Positions 16,808 to 27,068 of a DNA stretch of 41,919 nt are shown here, piece after piece; the stretch's first letter is position 1, and the number at the start of each line of letters is the position of its first letter. Origin of the DNA: Nitrospirota bacterium (GTDB lineage Bacteria; Nitrospirota; Thermodesulfovibrionia; UBA6902); assembly GCA_016222915.1 (NCBI GenBank), contig JACRQA010000049.1:1-41919 (forward strand). Direction: 5' to 3'. The position numbers and the translations under genes were made by a program. Below the pieces are notes generated by a model. It saw nothing but the letters and a program-made list of their open reading frames with translations, was not told the origin of the DNA and ran no database searches.

Positions 16808-18274
16808 ATGTCAAAAGGGTTTTCTAAGTTTATACAATTAGGAATCGTTGGCATCTGGCTCTGCCTCATATCTGTTCTTGTCTACCGTCATTACATCTCA
16901 GGCGTTGAAGTATCTGAGCTCCGGGCCGTCTCCGGAAACCAGTTCAGGACCAGTGAAGAATGGCTTGGTGTCTATTATCAAGACCGGAAGATCGGCCATA
17001 TCAGGACTTCAACCGAAAAAATAGGGGATGAGTACCGCTTCACCCAGTCAGGCGAAACCGAAGTCACCAGGGAAGGCAAAACCATCAAAACCACCACCAG
17101 CTTTAAATGCCTGACAGACCTTTCATACAGGATAAAGTCCTTTGAATTTGAAAGCAGGTCGGGAGAGACCTTCTTTAAGTCTCATGGAGAACTTGATAAA
17201 GACAATGTGCTGTTGGTCTTTATGGAGACGGATAAACAGAAAAAGACTGAAACCGCAGACATCCAGGGACAGCCTTACCTGCCCGCGACTGTCAAGCAGG
17301 CTTTTTTTGCGCGCGGGCTGGAGAAGGGAAAGCGCTTCAGCATTCCTATGCTTGACATCTTTTCATTAAGGGTGACCGATGCAGTATTTGAAGTCCAGGA
17401 TCTCGTCCCTGTCAAGGCGGGAAGTAATGTTAATACAGCATACCGGTTAAAGATCGGTGACAATTATTCATGGGTCAGTGAGGGCGGCATAACGCTAATG
17501 GAAAAAGATGCTTCCGGTATCATGTACCTGGCGGAGAAAGAGACTCTGGCAAAATCAAAAGACGCCAGGGCTTTTTTTGATTATCTTTCCCTGCCTGCGC
17601 TGAAGGCAAATAAATTATTATCCAATCCGGAAGAGCTTTCAAGTCTCAAAGTCCGGCTTACCGGCCTTGATTTGTCCAGGTATCCGCTGTTAAATGAAGG
17701 ACGCCAGGTTTTAACAGGAGACATCCTGACGGTCCGTAAAGAGGATGAGACATTATTAAAGGACAAGACCTATCCCTTGCCTTATGCTGGAAAAGAACTG
17801 GGGCCGTTCTTAAGCCCGACGCCGTTTGTTCAAAGCGATCATCATACGATCATATACAATGCGAAGAAATTCGTTGCCTTAGAGAAAAACGCATTTCTCC
17901 TTACGCGGTTTCTGACTTCAAATTTGTATTTGAGCATGACAAAAATTCCCTCTTTCCATATAATCCCTGCCATGGATATTTTCAACAGCCGGGCCGGAGA
18001 GAGCAATGAACATACGGTGCTGTTCACGTCATTTGCCAGGGCCGGGGGAATGCCTTCAAGGATGGTCGGCGGCCTTGTGTATCTGAAGGGATATTTCTAT
18101 TATCATACCTGGCCTGAGGTCTGGCTTGGGCAGTGGGTGCCCGTAGACCCGTCCACGGGACAGTTCCCGGCTGATGTAACACACATCCGCCTTATGGAAG
18201 GAGATATAGACAAGCTGGCTTCTCTGGGAGAAGTTATCAGGGGCATAAAAATTGATATAATGGAGGCGCTATGA
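16808..18274 (+). CDS. Transglutaminase-fold protein with Ser in place of the catalytic Cys, membrane-anchored
   Basis: The 488-residue protein has one N-terminal hydrophobic helix (about residues 10-28), a long beta-rich middle and a C-terminal transglutaminase-like core. His433 (YYHTWPEVW) and Asp447 (VPVDPS) occupy the catalytic positions. The nucleophile position, normally Cys in a G-(D/E)-C-x-E-H motif, is Ser399 in GESNEHTVLF, codon AGC at 18002-18004. Such proteins usually act as proteases or acyl transferases outside the membrane; with Ser the protein may be a non-catalytic binding module or use another chemistry. Its last codons overlap the ABC ATPase start by four bases, which ties it to that transporter. 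Confidence 0.85.
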   Translation: MSKGFSKFIQLGIVGIWLCLISVLVYRHYISGVEVSELRAVSGNQFRTSEEWLGVYYQDRKIGHIRTSTEKIGDEYRFTQSGETEVTREGKTIKTTTSFKCLTDLSYRIKSFEFESRSGETFFKSHGELDKDNVLLVFMETDKQKKTETADIQGQPYLPATVKQAFFARGLEKGKRFSIPMLDIFSLRVTDAVFEVQDLVPVKAGSNVNTAYRLKIGDNYSWVSEGGITLMEKDASGIMYLAEKETLAKSKDARAFFDYLSLPALKANKLLSNPEELSSLKVRLTGLDLSRYPLLNEGRQVLTGDILTVRKEDETLLKDKTYPLPYAGKELGPFLSPTPFVQSDHHTIIYNAKKFVALEKNAFLLTRFLTSNLYLSMTKIPSFHIIPAMDIFNSRAGESNEHTVLFTSFARAGGMPSRMVGGLVYLKGYFYYHTWPEVWLGQWVPVDPSTGQFPADVTHIRLMEGDIDKLASLGEVIRGIKIDIMEAL

Positions 18275-19029
18275 TAGTACTTGACCAGGTTGTGAAGAGC
18301 TACGGAAATCATATGGCCGTCAACAATGTCAGCTTGAAGGCGCAGGCCGGCGAGATATTCGGCTTTCTCGGTCCCAACGGCGCAGGCAAGACAAGCACAA
18401 TAAAAATGATGATGGGCCTTATGAAACCGACCTCCGGCACAATTACAATCGGCGGCCATGATATACAGAAAGACCCGGTTTCGGCAAAAAAAATCCTGGG
18501 CTATATCCCGGACCGGCCTATTCTCTATGAGAAGCTCACAGCCTGGGAATATATGAAGTTTATCGCAGGACTTTACAGCATTGATAAAAAGGACCTGGAG
18601 GAAAGGGGCCGGAAATTCCTTGAGATCTTCGCGCTCGGGGACCGGGCAAATGACCTTATTGAAAATTTTTCCCATGGGATGAAGCAGAGGCTTAACCTGT
18701 CGGCTGTATTCATGCGTGATCCCAGGGTGCTGATCCTGGATGAACCGCTTATCGGACTTGATCCGAGGGGCGCCAGGCTTTTTAAGGAAATACTGAATAC
18801 CTCACGAAATAACGGGATGTGTATATTCATGTCCACCCATATCCTTGAGATAGCGGAGCAGATGTGCGACAGGATGGCCATCATTCACAAGGGCAGCATC
18901 ATATCCACCGGGACGGCCAACGAAATAAGGGAGCAGGCGCACTCTTCTGAAAGCAATCTTGAACAGGTATTTCTCCATCTAACAGGCGGAGAGGACGTTA
19001 TGAATATTGTAAAAGAGCTGCAGGGATAA
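18271..19029 (+). CDS. ABC transporter ATP-binding protein
   Basis: The 252-residue subunit has all ABC motifs: Walker A GPNGAGKTS, signature NFSHGMKQRL (SHGMK replacing the common SGGMK), Walker B VLILDEPLIGLDP and the switch His in STHILE. It resembles the CcmA/ABC-2 exporter group. The ATG overlaps the stop of the transglutaminase-like gene, and the permease gene follows 43 bases later, so the three probably form one unit. The substrate is unknown. Confidence 0.95.
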   Translation: MIVLDQVVKSYGNHMAVNNVSLKAQAGEIFGFLGPNGAGKTSTIKMMMGLMKPTSGTITIGGHDIQKDPVSAKKILGYIPDRPILYEKLTAWEYMKFIAGLYSIDKKDLEERGRKFLEIFALGDRANDLIENFSHGMKQRLNLSAVFMRDPRVLILDEPLIGLDPRGARLFKEILNTSRNNGMCIFMSTHILEIAEQMCDRMAIIHKGSIISTGTANEIREQAHSSESNLEQVFLHLTGGEDVMNIVKELQG

Positions 19030-19072
19030 TAAGCCGCATTATCGTAAAAGGTATTATGTTGGTAAATGTAAT

Positions 19073-20776
19073 ATGAGAGAGTTTATCACCATATTTTCAC
19101 CTCAGTGGTGGACATTTAAAAACCGGCTGCTGCGTTCCGGCCGGCAGTCTTATATAAAGGCGCTGTTTGTGCTTCTCCTTGGGGGAGGTTTCTGGACCGC
19201 GGCCCTCCATTATCTTACGATAGTAATGACCCGCCTTCAGGGGATAGAGGGGGACATCGGGATTGTTATAGCATTAAAAGGGCTGTCGCTCCTCCTGATG
19301 CTCGTTTTTTTTCTCTTGATATTCAGCAGCATGCTTTCAGGAATAAGCACCTTCTATCTTTCAAGCGACCTGCCTGTTGTCCTGTCGTCTCCGGTGTCGT
19401 GGGAGAATATTTATCTTTCAAAGTGGCTGGAGACTGCTTTTAAGTCCTCATGGATGATATTAGTTGCGGTGTTCCCCGTATTTATATCCATGGGGCTGGT
19501 TTTAAAGACGACTGCAACATACTATGTCGTTCTGGTCCCGGTGCTCACGATATTTATATTGGTCCCGGTTGGGATCGGGGTAATGATAAGCATCATTCTC
19601 ATGGCGCTGGTGCCGGCAAAGAGGGCCCGGAACCTTTTTATCTTCCTCGGTCTGCTGATAACGGCCCTGCTTTTTTTACTTTTCAGGTTCTTGAAGCCAG
19701 AGCGTTTTGCCAATCCCGAATGGTTTGCAAACCTTACCCTGTTCCTCTCTGAAATGAAACTCCCGGTGTCCGTGTTTCTTCCCAGCACGTGGACCACTGA
19801 GTCCCTGATGCCTTTTTTCAGGGCTGGGGGCGGAACACCTGTATTTTATATGGCCCTGCTGTTATTCACGGCAGGCGCATTCATTGTCCTGGGCAACTGG
19901 CTGTTCAGGGCATATTTCTACTCAGGGATGATAAAGGCGCAGCAATCACGAAGCCCCCTGGTGGGGACAGATAAACAAGGGGCCGCAGGCCTTATTATGT
20001 CCGTCTGGCTCTTTTTTGCTAAGGGCCACAGAAAGGCGCTTTTTGAGAAAGACATCGTGACTTTCTTTCGTAATGTAAGACAGTCGTCGCAGCTGCTTTT
20101 GCTCTTTGCCATTATCATTATCTATCTCTTCAGCATCAAGGCCCTGCCTCTTGAATGGGGGACATATCTCAGTCTCCAGCTTAAATACGTAATCTCCTTT
20201 CTTAACATAGGGCTTGTGGCATTTGTCATTACGGCAGTGGCTGCGCGGATTGTCCTGCCCTCCGTTGAGAACGAAGGAAGGGCGTTTTGGATAATCAGGG
20301 TCTCGCCGGTCAGCATGCGCGGGTTCCTCTGGAGCAAGTTCCTGATGGCCTTTGTCCCGCTGCTTATGCTTGCGCTTATGCTGATTGTCATTTCAAATAT
20401 ATTGCTGGGCGTCAAGATATGGTTCACATTGTTAGGCGCGGGAACATGCCTGGTGCTTGTCGCTTCAATAACAGCCCTCGCTATAGGTATCGGGGCATAT
20501 AATGCAAGGTTTTCTCCGACAGAGACGGACCGGGAGCAGACAGGCCTTCAGGGAACCGCCTTTATGCTCCTGGCATTTGCAGTGATAATAATAACGATCA
20601 TGCTCGAGGTCTTTCCCACATTAAGCATGTTCATGAAAGAAGTGAGTAAATCGGAGCTGACATTCAGAGGCTGGGCAATCATCGGGGCCTTGCTCTCCGC
20701 GGTTTTCATTCTAAACAGTTTAGTGATATGGACGGTGATGAGAATGGGCGAGAAAAAGCTTTTGGCTTTGGAATGA
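19073..20776 (+). CDS. Large ABC-type permease subunit
   Basis: The 567-residue protein is strongly hydrophobic, with about twelve predicted membrane helices in two groups around a central soluble loop (about residues 285-330, KGHRKALFEKDIVTFFRNVRQ). That bundle-loop-bundle form fits a putative ABC exporter with two fused permease halves. I do not recognise a specific family or substrate. It follows the ATPase directly. The gene ends about 140 bases before the convergent alkaline phosphatase; that gap holds only a weak GC-rich stretch before TTTTT at 20854-20858. Confidence 0.85.
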   Translation: MREFITIFSPQWWTFKNRLLRSGRQSYIKALFVLLLGGGFWTAALHYLTIVMTRLQGIEGDIGIVIALKGLSLLLMLVFFLLIFSSMLSGISTFYLSSDLPVVLSSPVSWENIYLSKWLETAFKSSWMILVAVFPVFISMGLVLKTTATYYVVLVPVLTIFILVPVGIGVMISIILMALVPAKRARNLFIFLGLLITALLFLLFRFLKPERFANPEWFANLTLFLSEMKLPVSVFLPSTWTTESLMPFFRAGGGTPVFYMALLLFTAGAFIVLGNWLFRAYFYSGMIKAQQSRSPLVGTDKQGAAGLIMSVWLFFAKGHRKALFEKDIVTFFRNVRQSSQLLLLFAIIIIYLFSIKALPLEWGTYLSLQLKYVISFLNIGLVAFVITAVAARIVLPSVENEGRAFWIIRVSPVSMRGFLWSKFLMAFVPLLMLALMLIVISNILLGVKIWFTLLGAGTCLVLVASITALAIGIGAYNARFSPTETDREQTGLQGTAFMLLAFAVIIITIMLEVFPTLSMFMKEVSKSELTFRGWAIIGALLSAVFILNSLVIWTVMRMGEKKLLALE

Positions 20777-20912
20777 TATTAACTAAATCTCTCTCCCACC
20801 CGAACAAGCCGGGACCAATGATACCCGCCATATCCGGCCCCGCTTTTTAGACTTCAATAAGATTCGCTGCCTCCCCTGTTTGAATGACCCGATGCAGGAC
20901 CAGCCGTCTCTG

Positions 20913-23843
20913 TCAGTCATTATCTCTGTTTATCACAGATACGTCAGATGCGTTGAGACCGTTATAAGCGGAATCAGTGCTCACCGCAGGATATGTCACC
21001 ACAGTGTATGGCTGGTTGCCGTCTCTAATAAAATCATTTACACCGGTTACCGTGACCTTCTGTGCTATATTCCAGTTAGTTGCCGTGAACCATAGGCTGG
21101 CCGGTGAAACTTTGCCCTCTGTAGTATCGGAACTGCTAAGTGCTATGGTCACACCCGCCTTCGGTCTTGTATTCAACACAACCCTGAAGCTCGCTTTGCC
21201 GTGCGCCTCTGTCGTCACCAGTCCGCTTGTCGGTGTTACCGTTATACCCGCTACATCGTTATCATTATTTGTTACTGATACGTCCGGGGCATTTATTCCA
21301 TTGTAATTAATGTCCGTGCTTGATGCCGCTTCTGTTGTGATGGTATAGGCTATACTGCCGTCTATATCATAATCATTCACTCCTGATACAGTCACTGTCT
21401 GAACCGTATTCCAGTTTGCCGATGTAAAGGTAAGACTTGCAGGTGACACCGTGCCTTCTGATGTGTCGCTGCTGCTCAAACTTATGGTTACATTTGCCGT
21501 CGGTTGAGATTTAAGCTTCATCGTAAAGGTCTCTCTCCCGCCCGCCTCTGTCGTCACCAGTCCGCTTGTCGGTGTTACTGTTATTTCTCCTGTTGATATG
21601 TAGATTGCATAATGAAAAGACCCGGTTGGAGCAGGCAGCGGTGTCAGGCAAACGGCATCATCAGCGATGACTTCCAGGGTCTTCTCCCCGCCTGTCCAGC
21701 CAGTGGTGCTTACCTCCTGCGCCTGAAGAGAATCACCGGCAAACAGGATGGCCCCGCCCAGTATGCTATTAATTACAAGTTCACCGTCAAACACCAGGTC
21801 TGAACTGATACTGTCTATATTATAAATTCCAATTGCGATAACGTTCGTGCCTGACACAAGAAGCCCCGTGTACGCATCAAGATTAAATGTCTGATATGTC
21901 TGGTTTGATTCATGGGCTACAGCCCCCCCGTTCCACACCGGAGGGTTGCCGGATACGCCCGCTGCAATGACCAGGGTCCCGTTAATATATACAACCATTC
22001 CGTCATCATACGTAGCATTAAAACGCAAAGACGTTACCGCGCCTGGATCGCATATAGTAAATGTCTTACGGAAGTATTCGGACATCTGCCCCGGCGCGCC
22101 GATGAGGGTAGTGATGTAGGTTTCTCCATAACCTAATATGCCCCTGCCGGAATTCCATCCGCTGTCATTGTACCCGGCATCTTTCCATGTGGTCCCGATG
22201 TTGCCGTTATTGGCCCCATTATATTTCCATGTGTCCCGTTTAGTAATTATTGAAGCATTGGTAAGGGCGGGACAGCTTCCCGGCGCTGTGACCGTGTAGT
22301 GTAAATTTGCAGCATTATCAGCAGGCACTATTGTTGTAAGGTCAATCGGGTCCCCGGAAAACGTCTGCCCCCAGGTTATCGAAACAGACCCCGTTTCAAC
22401 ACAGGTCTGACCGGAAATGGCGCTTTCCATTACCTGGAACACATCTGTATTATCAAGATAATAACCGCGTACAGAATCCGGTCCCCTTGTGGCATGGCCT
22501 GATAATAGCGAAGACCCTGCACCCCGTGCGTATAGAGGGACCAGGGAATTCGAATGCCCTCCGCTATTCCATTGCCAGTGTACCTTCTCACCAGCGTCAA
22601 TGATGTTATCATTATCCGTGTCCTCCCAGCTTGCCCGACGGCCTCCGGCGCCGGACACAATTTTCTCTTTGGCGAGAGTCGCATCGTTAACATTGCCAAG
22701 TAACTGGTTTGGAAATACTCCGCGAGCTTTAGTCAGATAACCGCATTCGTGATCGCCGGTCACAATAACGAGAGTATTGTCCCAATCGCTATCATTGGCA
22801 GGGTCGTTTAGCCAGTTAATTACAGTCTGGACGGCATTATCATAGTCTTTCTGTTCACCTATCATCTGGTTCATATTATTTGCATGAGAGGCCAAGTCAA
22901 CAGCGCCGCCTTCAATCATGAGTACAAAACCGTTTGGATTTTTACTAAGCACCTTTAATGCCGCCAGCGTGCTTTCAGAAAGGGTCGGATTTTCAGCGTT
23001 GTATCCTGAATCGTTGGCATTGTGATAAACGTGGTCGAATAGCCCTGCTAACTTGTTAGTGGCCGGATTATCGGCTTCAGCCATCAGGGCTCCTCCGCCG
23101 TCTACTCCAGCCTGCCGTTCGACAAGAACATGCTTGCCCGGCTGGCCGTTTTCATTTCTCAATTTGGTGAGAATCTGACTGCTCACATAACCCGAACCGC
23201 CTGCGCCTATAAGGACGTCCACAGGCGGAATTGTCGGCCCATGGCCTCCGCCATACTTTAAGTCCGTTGCAATCGTCCCGGTAGTGTTCGGATTACCAAA
23301 AAGGCCCTCGTCCGCTATGGCAAAGGGAGTGCCCCGATCATCATTATGGGCCACCCATGCTCCAGGCGTGGCATGTGAAACAGGGACCGTGCTGATAGCG
23401 CCTACAGCCTTGCCAAATTCTTTTGCCTGCTCCCCTATCGTGAATAAGGCGGTTGATCCATCTGCAGAGACACTGATTCGCCCGTTGGCAGTTTTCAATC
23501 CGGTATAAAGAGCAGTCCCGCATGCGGCGCTGTCTCCATAGCCTGACACTGCATAATTAAAATCAGACCACGCCTGGGTCGTATTATAACTGCCTCCATC
23601 AGGAAACGTTGACATCCACTGTTTGGTCCAATCGGGGTCGCTCTGGTAGAGAGGGATTGTCCCGGTATAACTATTCGTCGCCTCGATATGTTTCGCTCCC
23701 CAGCCGTCTGATATCATCAGAATAATATACTTTGCATTTTCCCCGTAGACATCCCCATGGACGGGGATAAGAAGGACCAGAATGGCAATGAGAACAATAT
23801 ATAATGAAGAAAGTAATGACTCCCTGGATTGTGAGTTATTCAT
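20913..23843 (-). CDS. Secreted alkaline phosphatase with jelly-roll-like and two Calx-beta-like domains
   Basis: Residues 1-35 form a signal peptide. Residues 36 to about 470 are a PhoA-type metallophosphatase: MISDGWGAKH at the first metal site, catalytic Ser in GYGDSAACGTALYTGLK, then MIEGGAVDLASHANN and VTGDHECGY with further ligands. A central beta domain (about 510-700, with YDDGMVVYINGT) resembles carbohydrate-binding jelly rolls. The last 210 residues are two near-identical repeats of about 105 residues (ITVTPTSGLVTTEA...), similar to Calx-beta or adhesion repeats. The ribosome site GGAGGGGG is strong. No Pho box is recognisable. The enzyme should release phosphate outside the cell, the repeats probably holding it to the surface. 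Confidence 0.92.
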   Translation of the reverse strand: MNNSQSRESLLSSLYIVLIAILVLLIPVHGDVYGENAKYIILMISDGWGAKHIEATNSYTGTIPLYQSDPDWTKQWMSTFPDGGSYNTTQAWSDFNYAVSGYGDSAACGTALYTGLKTANGRISVSADGSTALFTIGEQAKEFGKAVGAISTVPVSHATPGAWVAHNDDRGTPFAIADEGLFGNPNTTGTIATDLKYGGGHGPTIPPVDVLIGAGGSGYVSSQILTKLRNENGQPGKHVLVERQAGVDGGGALMAEADNPATNKLAGLFDHVYHNANDSGYNAENPTLSESTLAALKVLSKNPNGFVLMIEGGAVDLASHANNMNQMIGEQKDYDNAVQTVINWLNDPANDSDWDNTLVIVTGDHECGYLTKARGVFPNQLLGNVNDATLAKEKIVSGAGGRRASWEDTDNDNIIDAGEKVHWQWNSGGHSNSLVPLYARGAGSSLLSGHATRGPDSVRGYYLDNTDVFQVMESAISGQTCVETGSVSITWGQTFSGDPIDLTTIVPADNAANLHYTVTAPGSCPALTNASIITKRDTWKYNGANNGNIGTTWKDAGYNDSGWNSGRGILGYGETYITTLIGAPGQMSEYFRKTFTICDPGAVTSLRFNATYDDGMVVYINGTLVIAAGVSGNPPVWNGGAVAHESNQTYQTFNLDAYTGLLVSGTNVIAIGIYNIDSISSDLVFDGELVINSILGGAILFAGDSLQAQEVSTTGWTGGEKTLEVIADDAVCLTPLPAPTGSFHYAIYISTGEITVTPTSGLVTTEAGGRETFTMKLKSQPTANVTISLSSSDTSEGTVSPASLTFTSANWNTVQTVTVSGVNDYDIDGSIAYTITTEAASSTDINYNGINAPDVSVTNNDNDVAGITVTPTSGLVTTEAHGKASFRVVLNTRPKAGVTIALSSSDTTEGKVSPASLWFTATNWNIAQKVTVTGVNDFIRDGNQPYTVVTYPAVSTDSAYNGLNASDVSVINRDND

Positions 23844-23907
23844 ATTCCCCCTCCAATTAATTTGCTAAGGGTATAAAGAATAATCCTGTATCCTGACCTG
23901 AAAAAAA

Positions 23908-23930
23908 AGGTATATGTTTAAATTATACCT
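23908..23930 (-). terminator. AT-rich hairpin with T-run in the phosphatase leader
   Basis: On the minus strand AGGTATA and TATACCT form a 7-bp stem with a 9-base loop, followed by a run of T (23901-23908). It lies 65-87 bases upstream of the phosphatase start. The stem is AT-rich and weak, so it may be an attenuator, an operator or nothing. Confidence 0.35.
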
Positions 23931-24066
23931 CAATATAGGCACAATATCCGGTGAAATTTAACTTGCCTCCCTGCAGGCGTAAAAAGCTGTGGCGGGTTGA
24001 TTCGCAATAAATTGATTTATTCTTCTTTATATCAACACGGTTATCGGCAGGCAATTGCTCTCTTGC

Positions 24067-24095
24067 TTTACACGGACTTTATATTGTGATAATAT
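24067..24095 (+). promoter_or_regulatory. Candidate sigma70 promoter for the ROK-lepA-lepB run
   Basis: TTTACA (24067-24072) and TAATAT (24090-24095) are 17 bases apart. The start codon of the first gene lies about 165 bases downstream, and the inverted-repeat element 24144-24211 would fall in the leader RNA. Confidence 0.45.
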
Positions 24096-24143
24096 TTAGG
24101 CTGATTAAGATATAATTATTTTGACCCTGTAAATGCGATTAAG

Positions 24144-24211
24144 ATAATGCAGACATTGATAAATAATCAGCACTGTTATAATTACTGATTATTTCCCAAC
24201 GCCTGCATTAT
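24144..24211. mobile_element. Short MITE-like palindromic element
   Basis: The left end (24144-24170) and the reverse complement of the right end (24185-24211) agree at 23 of 27 positions, starting ATAATGCAG. A perfect inner repeat AATAATCAG / CTGATTATT surrounds a 14-base loop. The outer sequence matches that of the 5411-5561 element. Flanking TTAA-like bases could be a target duplication but are offset. Confidence 0.45.
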
Positions 24212-24262
24212 GTTAAATTAGTGTTCGGGTCAACCATCTAATTTCTTTGGAGTAAATTAATT

Positions 24263-25258
24263 ATGAAAATTGCCATAGGTATGGATATAGGCGGCACAAA
24301 CACAAAGACAGTCATTGCCTCTGAAAGCGGTGAGGTGTTGTTAAGCAGCAAAAGCCCGACCCCTGCTGTGACTGAAAAAGGCAAGGACAAGATTCAAAGC
24401 CAGTTGATCAGCAATTTGAAGGGGTTTCTCAATGAAGCGTCCGCGCAAAAGATAATCTCGGAGACCTCGGAAATTTCAGGCATAGGCATCGGCGTTGCCG
24501 GGCTCATCGACAGGAAGCTCGGCAGGATAATCCAGTCTCCCAATATTTCCGCAATAAACGGCATAGCCCTCAGGGAAATCTTTGAGAAGGAATTCTCCCT
24601 TCCGGTAATGGTTGAAAATGACGCCAACTCCTACGCCTATGGAGAAAAATGGATCGGCGCTGGAAAAGACCTGGACAACTTTATTGTCCTTACATTAGGC
24701 ACAGGCCTTGGCGGCGGTCTCATTTACAAGGGCCATTTATATGAAGGCCCTATGGAGGTGGGCCACATGACCATTGTGCCCAGCGGCCGTTATTGTACCT
24801 GCGGTAGCTCAGGCTGCCTGGAATCTTACGCCTCCGGAAGGGCCATCGTGGACAAGGCCATATCTTCTCTGGAAAAAGGCACTGAGAGCCTTCTCTCAAA
24901 ATGCTGTGACGGCAATATCTATAAAATAACCCCGGAGATGGTATTTGAAAAAGCACTCGACGGTGACAGCCTGAGCAGGGAGATCTTCAGGGAGGTCGGG
25001 CATTTTCTCGGTATCGGGGTCGCCAACCTGATAAATATCCTGGGCATTGATGCCGTGATAATCGGCGGCGGACTTATCGGCGCGTGGGACATGTTCATCG
25101 AAGAATTATCAAAGGAAGTCCAGAAAAGGGCCTTTAAGCTTCTTTCAAAAGACGTAAAAATCCTCAAGAGCGCACTGACAAAAGACGGAGGTTCAGTAGG
25201 CGCTGCCGGGCTTCTTTTTAATAGTCTTGCCGGAGTTCCCGACCCAAAGGCCTCATAA
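24263..25258 (+). CDS. ROK-family sugar kinase (glucokinase-like)
   Basis: The N-terminal [13 protein letters not shown] is the phosphate-binding loop of the sugar kinase/actin fold. [11 protein letters not shown] carries the expected catalytic Asp, and [11 protein letters not shown] is the second phosphate motif. The zinc site of ROK proteins is visible as [19 protein letters not shown]. The 331-residue length and lack of an N-terminal helix-turn-helix indicate a kinase, not a regulator. Glucose is the likely substrate, but ROK kinases vary and the sequence alone does not settle it. It heads a run with lepA, four bases downstream. Confidence 0.92.
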   Translation: MKIAIGMDIGGTNTKTVIASESGEVLLSSKSPTPAVTEKGKDKIQSQLISNLKGFLNEASAQKIISETSEISGIGIGVAGLIDRKLGRIIQSPNISAINGIALREIFEKEFSLPVMVENDANSYAYGEKWIGAGKDLDNFIVLTLGTGLGGGLIYKGHLYEGPMEVGHMTIVPSGRYCTCGSSGCLESYASGRAIVDKAISSLEKGTESLLSKCCDGNIYKITPEMVFEKALDGDSLSREIFREVGHFLGIGVANLINILGIDAVIIGGGLIGAWDMFIEELSKEVQKRAFKLLSKDVKILKSALTKDGGSVGAAGLLFNSLAGVPDPKAS

Positions 25259-25262
25259 AATA

Positions 25263-27056
25263 ATGCCTGGAAGTAACATCAGAAACTTTTCCATGATAGC
25301 CCACATCGACCACGGCAAATCCACCCTTGCCGACCGCATCCTTGAGTTAACAGGGGCGCTGACACAAAGAGAGATGACCACCAACCAGGTGCTGGATTCA
25401 ATGGACCTGGAACAGGAGCGCGGGATAACCATAAAGGCCCACGCGGTAAGACTCAATTATAAAGCGCTGGACGGACAGGACTATATTCTGAATCTCATCG
25501 ATACGCCGGGGCACGTTGATTTTTCCTATGAAGTGTCAAGAAGCCTGGCCTCATGTGAAGGCGCCATTCTTATAGTCGATGCATCACAGGGAGTGGAGGC
25601 GCAGACCCTCGCAAATACCTATCTGGCGCTTGACCATGATCTTGAGTTGATCCCGGTCATAAATAAAATCGATCTTCCGGGCGCTGAACCTGAAAGGGTA
25701 AAGGAAGACATAGAGGAGTCTATCGGCATTGACTGCAGCGACGTGCTGCTGACTTCAGCTAAAGAGGGCAAGGGGATCCGGGAAGTCCTGGAGGCGATAG
25801 TAAAAAAAGTGCCGCCCCCCGTGGGCAGCGTAGAGCTTCCCCTGAAGGCCCTGATTTTTGACTCATGGTTTGATAACTATCAGGGGGTCATAGTGCTTGT
25901 CCGTATTTTCGACGGCGAGCTCCGCAGGGGCACTAAAATCCTGTTCATGGCAACCAATGCAATTTACGAGGTGCAGGAGGTCGGCGTCTTTACCCCGGCC
26001 AAGAAACCGGTTGACGTCCTTAAAGCCGGAGAAGTGGGCTACATAACCGGCGCTATCCGAAATGTATCGGATTCAAAGGTCGGGGACACGATTACCAATG
26101 CTGATAATCCCGCGTCCGAGCCGTGTCCGGGTTACAAGGACATAAAGCCCATGGTATTTTCCGGCCTGTATCCCGTAGAGACCAATCAATACGCGGACCT
26201 GAAAGATGCATTGGGAAAACTCAGTCTCAATGACTCATCGTTCAAATTTGAGCCCGAATCCTCAACTGCATTGGGTTTCGGTTTCCGCTGCGGTTTTCTC
26301 GGGCTGCTTCACATGGAGATAATCAAGGAGAGGCTTGAGAGGGAGTTCCAGCTGAACCTTGTGAACACCGCGCCTACAGTTGTTTACAGGATCATCAGGA
26401 CGGACGGGAGTGAATTATTCATCGACAGTCCTGCTAAACTGCCGGACAAATATGACAGGATCGAAGAGCCTTTTGTATCTATATCTATCTTTGTGCCCTC
26501 AAAATTTATCGGCCCGATCCTTGACCTCTGCCAGGAAAGACGGGGGATACAGAAGGAGTTTAATTATTTAGGCAAAGACAGGATCGTAGTGACATATGAG
26601 CTTCCCTTAAATGAGATTTTGTGGGACTTTTATGATAAACTAAAATCCTCGTCAAGCGGCTATGCCTCTATGGATTACGAGTTTATCGGCTACAGGGAGT
26701 CAAAACTCATCAAGCTTGATATCCTTATCAATGGAGAGCCTGTTGACGCGCTTTCATTGATTGTCCATAAAGACAATGCTTATTATAAGGGCAAACAGGT
26801 TGCGGAAAAATTGAGGGAAGTTATCCCGAGGCAACAATTTGAAGTTATAATCCAGGCCTCAATCGGGAGCAAAATTATTGCAAGGGAGACCATTAAAGCA
26901 ATCCGGAAGAACGTCCTTGCAAAGTGTTATGGCGGCGATATAACCAGGAAAAGAAAGCTCCTTGAAAAACAGAAGGAAGGGAAGCGCCGGATGAAGATGG
27001 TCGGCAGGGTGGAAATCCCGCAAGAGGCTTTTTTAGCGGTCCTCAAAGTCAAATGA
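25263..27056 (+). CDS. lepA: Elongation factor 4 (ribosomal back-translocase GTPase)
   Basis: LepA/EF4 is a ribosome-binding GTPase. The start at 25263 ([21 protein letters not shown]) is chosen over an in-frame start at 25227, which would lie inside the kinase gene; the product is then 597 residues, close to the usual 600. G motifs [16 protein letters not shown] and NKIDLPGA are intact, and the LepA-specific C-terminal region ends [20 protein letters not shown]. It is followed after 12 bases by lepB, a common pairing. Confidence 0.97.
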   Translation: MPGSNIRNFSMIAHIDHGKSTLADRILELTGALTQREMTTNQVLDSMDLEQERGITIKAHAVRLNYKALDGQDYILNLIDTPGHVDFSYEVSRSLASCEGAILIVDASQGVEAQTLANTYLALDHDLELIPVINKIDLPGAEPERVKEDIEESIGIDCSDVLLTSAKEGKGIREVLEAIVKKVPPPVGSVELPLKALIFDSWFDNYQGVIVLVRIFDGELRRGTKILFMATNAIYEVQEVGVFTPAKKPVDVLKAGEVGYITGAIRNVSDSKVGDTITNADNPASEPCPGYKDIKPMVFSGLYPVETNQYADLKDALGKLSLNDSSFKFEPESSTALGFGFRCGFLGLLHMEIIKERLEREFQLNLVNTAPTVVYRIIRTDGSELFIDSPAKLPDKYDRIEEPFVSISIFVPSKFIGPILDLCQERRGIQKEFNYLGKDRIVVTYELPLNEILWDFYDKLKSSSSGYASMDYEFIGYRESKLIKLDILINGEPVDALSLIVHKDNAYYKGKQVAEKLREVIPRQQFEVIIQASIGSKIIARETIKAIRKNVLAKCYGGDITRKRKLLEKQKEGKRRMKMVGRVEIPQEAFLAVLKVK

Positions 27057-27068
27057 AGGAGAGAACGA

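Larger units (their letters stand above)
23844..24262. other. Divergent intergenic region, 419 bp
   Basis: No gene is seen in this AT-rich gap. It holds an AT-rich hairpin with a T-run facing the phosphatase, a promoter facing the ROK kinase gene, and a small palindromic element. These are listed separately. Confidence 0.7.

Noticed and set aside
18103-18675. Minus-strand frame of 190 codons across the transglutaminase-ATPase junction
   Set aside because: It is antisense to two overlapping real genes, with no family resemblance.
25227-25262. Longer N-terminus for LepA
   Set aside because: It would overlap the kinase gene, and the family starts with a short stretch before NIRNFS.
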